Shown: piece by piece, positions 61,051 through 64,000 of the stretch
How the letters are laid out: each line of letters begins with the position of its first letter
How positions within the stretch are numbered: position 1 is the first letter of the stretch
NCBI GenBank assembly: GCA_904393835.1
Contig: CAJFNC010000003.1
Location: forward strand, 62,001 to 126,000
Direction of reading: 5' to 3'
Source: an uncultured Ruminococcus sp.
GTDB taxonomy: Bacteria; Bacillota; Clostridia; Oscillospirales; Acutalibacteraceae
DNA: 64,000 nucleotides
The notes under the pieces: model-generated
Database searches by the model: none
What the model was told of the DNA's origin: nothing
Seen by the model: the letters and a program-made list of their open reading frames with translations, nothing else
Program-made: the position numbers and the translations under genes

Positions 61051-61898
61051 AAACAGACCTCCTCTGAATGAAGTTTGTATAAAAACTTTTCAAAGTTTAT
61101 ACCGTCATTGCGATTGTATTTTTCTTTAACGGTATCCATAATTGACTCTTCTATAAATTTTGAAGCCATGTCAACCGCCTTGGAAATTTCGGTTCCGTTG
61201 ATTACGGAAGCGCATATTATTGAAGCAAATATATCGCCCGTACCCGAAAAACTTTCGCCGTACCGAACGGTTTTTGACGGGTAAATGCCATTTCTTTTTA
61301 TAAGGCAGTTGTAAATGCCGTCGGGCCTTTGAATCCCGGTTACAATTACGCATTTGCCCTCCATATTTAAAAGCGGCGCCGCCTTTTGCTCAATGAAACT
61401 GAAAATGTCATCGTTCTCGCTCATTGAAGTCAGCGTGGTGTAATCCGTACCGGTCATAATGCAAAACTCGGTTAAATTCGGGGTAATTATATCCGCAGTG
61501 TTCGCAAGTGTACAAACCTTAATGCAGGTTTCCGAGTCGTACGCCTTATACATCTTTCCCGCGTCCCCCATAACCGGGTCAACCAAAACTACGGTATCGG
61601 ATTTGCGGAAAGTTTTTATAAAATCCGCAATAATTGCCACCTGTTTTTTATTTGGAATATAGCCCGAATAAATCCCGTCAAAATGCTCGCCGTTTTTTGT
61701 CCACATCTCTTTGTAATGCATAAGTTCGTCTGTCATATCGACGCAATAGTGATTATCATATCCCGACTGGTTTGTTAAAACAGCCGTAGGCATGGGACAC
61801 GGCTGCACACCCATTACCGACAAAATCGGTATTGCCGCTGTAAGAGAGCACTTTCCAAAGCCGGAAATATCGTTAATTACCGCTGCCTTTTTTATCAT
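61047..61898 (-). CDS. Pyridoxal/pyridoxamine kinase (PdxK/PdxY-like)
   Basis: 283 residues, ribokinase-like fold. Start VINDISGFGKCSLTAAIPIL, VDPVMGDAGKMY and the anion-hole motif SGTGDIFASI with catalytic Asp. It phosphorylates B6 vitamers to PLP/PMP. Together with the S component gives a salvage pair. First gene of the operon. Confidence 0.92.
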   Translation of the reverse strand: MIKKAAVINDISGFGKCSLTAAIPILSVMGVQPCPMPTAVLTNQSGYDNHYCVDMTDELMHYKEMWTKNGEHFDGIYSGYIPNKKQVAIIADFIKTFRKSDTVVLVDPVMGDAGKMYKAYDSETCIKVCTLANTADIITPNLTEFCIMTGTDYTTLTSMSENDDIFSFIEQKAAPLLNMEGKCVIVTGIQRPDGIYNCLIKRNGIYPSKTVRYGESFSGTGDIFASIICASVINGTEISKAVDMASKFIEESIMDTVKEKYNRNDGINFEKFLYKLHSEEVCL

Positions 61899-62053
61899 GA
61901 TTTAACTCCGTATAGAAATAGTAAAATTGTCCTTTAAAAAATTCTCTTTTAACTTAATTTTTAATGACAGTTGTATTTTAACATCAAACTGTGTTTTGTA
62001 AAATACACAATTTCTATATTTTTTATAAGTACAGTTTGCGGTTACATAATAAT

Positions 62054-62094
62054 ACCGACCTCAAAAGTCATAAACAAGTTCTTTTGAGATCGGT
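62054..62094. terminator. Bidirectional terminator
   Basis: ACCGACCTCAAAAG and CTTTTGAGATCGGT pair with one mismatch. It serves the cohesin gene (minus strand) just to the right; AT-rich tails on both sides. Confidence 0.75.
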
Positions 62095-62113
62095 AAATTT
62101 AATTTGCATTTAC

Positions 62114-63046
62114 TTAAGCGCTTAAAGAATTATTTTTAGTGTATTCCTTTGAGGTTGAAAAACCGTTTACTGTCTTGCCGTCCTCAACAAACTTGGTTCC
62201 GTCCTGTCCTGTTGCAACCTCCATATTAAGCTTTGTCGAAGTTGTACCGCTTGCCTTTACTTTGTAGGTTACGGTTACCAGTTCGGTCTTTTTGGTAAAA
62301 TTATAGCCGGTTGAAATATTTGAGCCGTTGAATAAAATTTTACCCTGCGGCTTATAGTTTATAATACCGCCGCTTGATGCCACGGTACCAAGCTCAGCAT
62401 TTTCAACCGAAAGATATTTTGAATTGTAGGTAACTGTGGCCTGATAATTTTCAAGCTTTTTTGGTGCCTTTACATAGTAAACCGCGGTTACGGTATCGCC
62501 CACGTTAAACTTCTTTCCGTCAATCGAAAGCGATTTTCCCGACGAATTTGAACTCTGCGACGAGCCGGCTTCTGATGAAGTATTGCCTGAGCCGCTGTTT
62601 GACGAGGTTTTTGAACTGCTGCCGGATGAAGTTTTATTTGAAGAGGTTTTGTTTGACGAAGAATTGTTTGTACTGTTGTTTGACGAAGTTTTTGAGCTGC
62701 TGTTTGAATTATTTGATGATGAGTTGTTTGACGCGGCAGAACCTGAACTGTCGTTGTTATCAGAATTGCCCGAACTGTTTGAAGCGCCGTTTTCGGAGCT
62801 TGCGGAATTATTATTATCAACATTAAGTGTATTTCCGTTTTCATCAGTAGGTGCAATTGTGTTGCCGTCTTTGTCGACAATATATGTGTATTCTTCAATC
62901 TCGGTAACTATCTGAGTTTCTTTATTACTGCCATTTTTGTCATTGTTACAGCCGACCATCATACTCGCAGCACCTGCCGTAACAACTATAAGCACCGCCA
63001 AAAATACAGTAAAAATCGTCTGAGACTTGCTCATTTTATTTTTCAT
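62114..63046 (-). CDS. Cohesin-domain lipoprotein (short scaffoldin anchor)
   Basis: 310 residues. Lipoprotein signal with acylation Cys33 (SMMVGC). A short acidic part (47-78) leads to a Ser/Asn/Thr-rich linker of about 90 residues (80-170), then one C-terminal cohesin-like domain (about 173-300): VGDTVTAVYYVKAPKKLENY, TVTYNSKYLSVENAELG, GKILFNGSNI and ELVTVTYKVKASGTTSTKLN follow the strand order of cohesins. No sortase motif. It would hold a dockerin protein at the cell membrane. Whether it binds the dockerins in this window is inference. Confidence 0.8.
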   Translation of the reverse strand: MKNKMSKSQTIFTVFLAVLIVVTAGAASMMVGCNNDKNGSNKETQIVTEIEEYTYIVDKDGNTIAPTDENGNTLNVDNNNSASSENGASNSSGNSDNNDSSGSAASNNSSSNNSNSSSKTSSNNSTNNSSSNKTSSNKTSSGSSSKTSSNSGSGNTSSEAGSSQSSNSSGKSLSIDGKKFNVGDTVTAVYYVKAPKKLENYQATVTYNSKYLSVENAELGTVASSGGIINYKPQGKILFNGSNISTGYNFTKKTELVTVTYKVKASGTTSTKLNMEVATGQDGTKFVEDGKTVNGFSTSKEYTKNNSLSA

Positions 63047-63269
63047 TACTCCACGTTCCTTTCAAAGGCTGTTATTATTATTATACAGTATAATATGATT
63101 ATATCAGATAAATTAAAAAAAATAAAGAGATTATATATAACCAATAAAAAATTTGATAAAATTAGTGTAATAAATCACAAATATATATACTTGTATAATC
63201 CTTTTTAAAATGATAAAATAAAATTGATTATAATAATCAAAAATTTTTGTACAATTAGGAGTGATAAAA

Positions 63270-64000
63270 TTGAAAAAAGTTACAGCAGTCCTGCTTGCAG
63301 TTCTTATGTTGCTCGGGTCAGTATATACCTTTGCTGCATCGGCTGCACAAACGGACACAAATACAAGCGCACCTGACGGATTTACCGTAGAAAATGCTTT
63401 GTATGTACATGCGGTTTCTGATTCTGATGATACCCAGGCATGGCAGGCATGGCAAAGTGAGCACGACGAGGATTTTAACGAGGTAAACAGCTCTGCCAAA
63501 TACTTCTTTTTACCCTCTTCTGCAAGCGACACAAGCGTTGATATTTATAACGCTTACAATACTTCGGTAACCGTTAACGGTACTGATATTCCGTCAAAGC
63601 AGACAAAAACAGTTAACTACAATGTAAGTACAAACTACAATGTATCCGTAAGCGGTAAGACATATGTTCTCAAATTTATGAAGTCTAACGCCGAAGCTGC
63701 AATTTATATCAATAACAGCGACGCTGACGGCAACGGCACACCGCTTATGGATTACCTGAATGTTGACAAAAGCCGTTCAGCCAAAGCGAGCGGCGCCATT
63801 GTTACACCCGACGGCACAATTGACAATACCGAAATCAAAAAGATTAAAGGCAGAGGCAACAGTACCTGGGACAAGCCTAAAAAAGCCTATAATATTACTT
63901 ATGACAGCAAGGTATCAATTGCCGGAATGAGCGAAAGCAAAAAATACAGTCTGCTCGCAAACTATCAGGATGACTCGCTTTCCCGCAACAGATTTTTATA
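63270..64000 (+). CDS. CotH-family secreted protein, partial at right edge
   Basis: Starts at TTG 63270, 6 bases after AGGAGTG, and is open at the window edge (243 codons). Signal peptide 1-25 ending TFAASAA. A small N-terminal domain of about 140 residues is followed by the start of a CotH kinase domain (KIKGRGNSTWDKPKKAYNI). CotH proteins are spore-coat kinases in Bacillus and are frequent dockerin carriers in Ruminococcus; the C-terminus is outside the window. Divergent from the cohesin gene, with 223 AT-rich bases between. Confidence 0.85.
   Translation, partial: MKKVTAVLLAVLMLLGSVYTFAASAAQTDTNTSAPDGFTVENALYVHAVSDSDDTQAWQAWQSEHDEDFNEVNSSAKYFFLPSSASDTSVDIYNAYNTSVTVNGTDIPSKQTKTVNYNVSTNYNVSVSGKTYVLKFMKSNAEAAIYINNSDADGNGTPLMDYLNVDKSRSAKASGAIVTPDGTIDNTEIKKIKGRGNSTWDKPKKAYNITYDSKVSIAGMSESKKYSLLANYQDDSLSRNRFL

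Noticed and set aside
62548-62915. Two plus-strand open frames rich in Leu/Glu/Phe or Cys/Leu
   Set aside because: They are mirrored from the low-complexity Ser/Asn linker of the cohesin lipoprotein.
63131-63532. Minus-strand frame of 133 codons
   Set aside because: Antisense to the well-supported CotH signal peptide and N-terminal domain.

Overview
The window looks like chromosome of a low-to-moderate GC, Gram-positive, spore-forming gut Clostridia of the Ruminococcaceae/Oscillospiraceae type. The sporulation and germination genes (SpoIIP, Gpr, a PdaB-type deacetylase, a SigH-like sigma factor) support this. So does a set of dockerin-bearing secreted proteins next to an alpha-amylase, starch-binding modules and a cohesin lipoprotein. 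Together these resemble the amylosome known from Ruminococcus bromii. The species assignment is inference.

Layout. 1-7.6 kb: two GntR(YtrA-type)/ABC-transporter modules, a DUF378 membrane protein, a small zinc-ribbon membrane protein, a biotin transporter gene (bioY) behind a textbook BirA-type operator, and a ProX-type editing deacylase. 7.6-14.4 kb (minus): a tight run recA-recX-rimO-pgsA-cysE-cysS-pdaB-like. 14.4-24.1 kb (minus): prmC, DUF1385, a histidine kinase and response regulator, a lipoprotein, trmB, a Nif3-like protein, trmK, DUF1858 and a ComM-like ATPase. 24.3-26.2 kb: a SigH-like sigma factor, a zinc-ribbon protein and an MBL-fold hydrolase.

26.4-51.6 kb alternates housekeeping genes (rarA, glyA, dus, gpr, spoIIP, pfk, ppk1, pckA) with secreted proteins. 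These are: an operon of a two-CBM starch-binding dockerin protein plus GH13 alpha-amylase; a papain-like peptidase with dockerin; a probable seven-bladed propeller with dockerin; a CHAP-SH3b-dockerin protein; and a helical protein with an internal dockerin. A broken peptidase-dockerin gene lies at 51.7-52.0 kb. The matching partner class, a cohesin on a lipoprotein anchor, is at 62.1-63.0 kb, divergent from a CotH-family gene cut by the right edge. I infer that the dockerin proteins can be docked on this or similar surface cohesins, making a mixed starch, protein and peptidoglycan-active complex.

52.4-57.8 kb (minus): tRNA-Arg(CCT), then a teichoic-acid-like polymer module of TagG/TagH export ABC transporter, a TarI/IspD-like cytidylyltransferase, an intact SDR epimerase, and a gene fusing a catalytically dead copy of that SDR to a LicD phosphotransferase. 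58.4-61.9 kb: trpF, a LytTR response regulator, a TatD-linked-type radical SAM protein, and a probable vitamin B6 salvage pair (ECF S component and pyridoxal kinase).

Three copies of a roughly 120-bp structured intergenic repeat (about 2852-2968, 17823-17942, 58030-58148) are the main non-coding novelty. No CRISPR array, insertion sequence or rRNA gene was seen.
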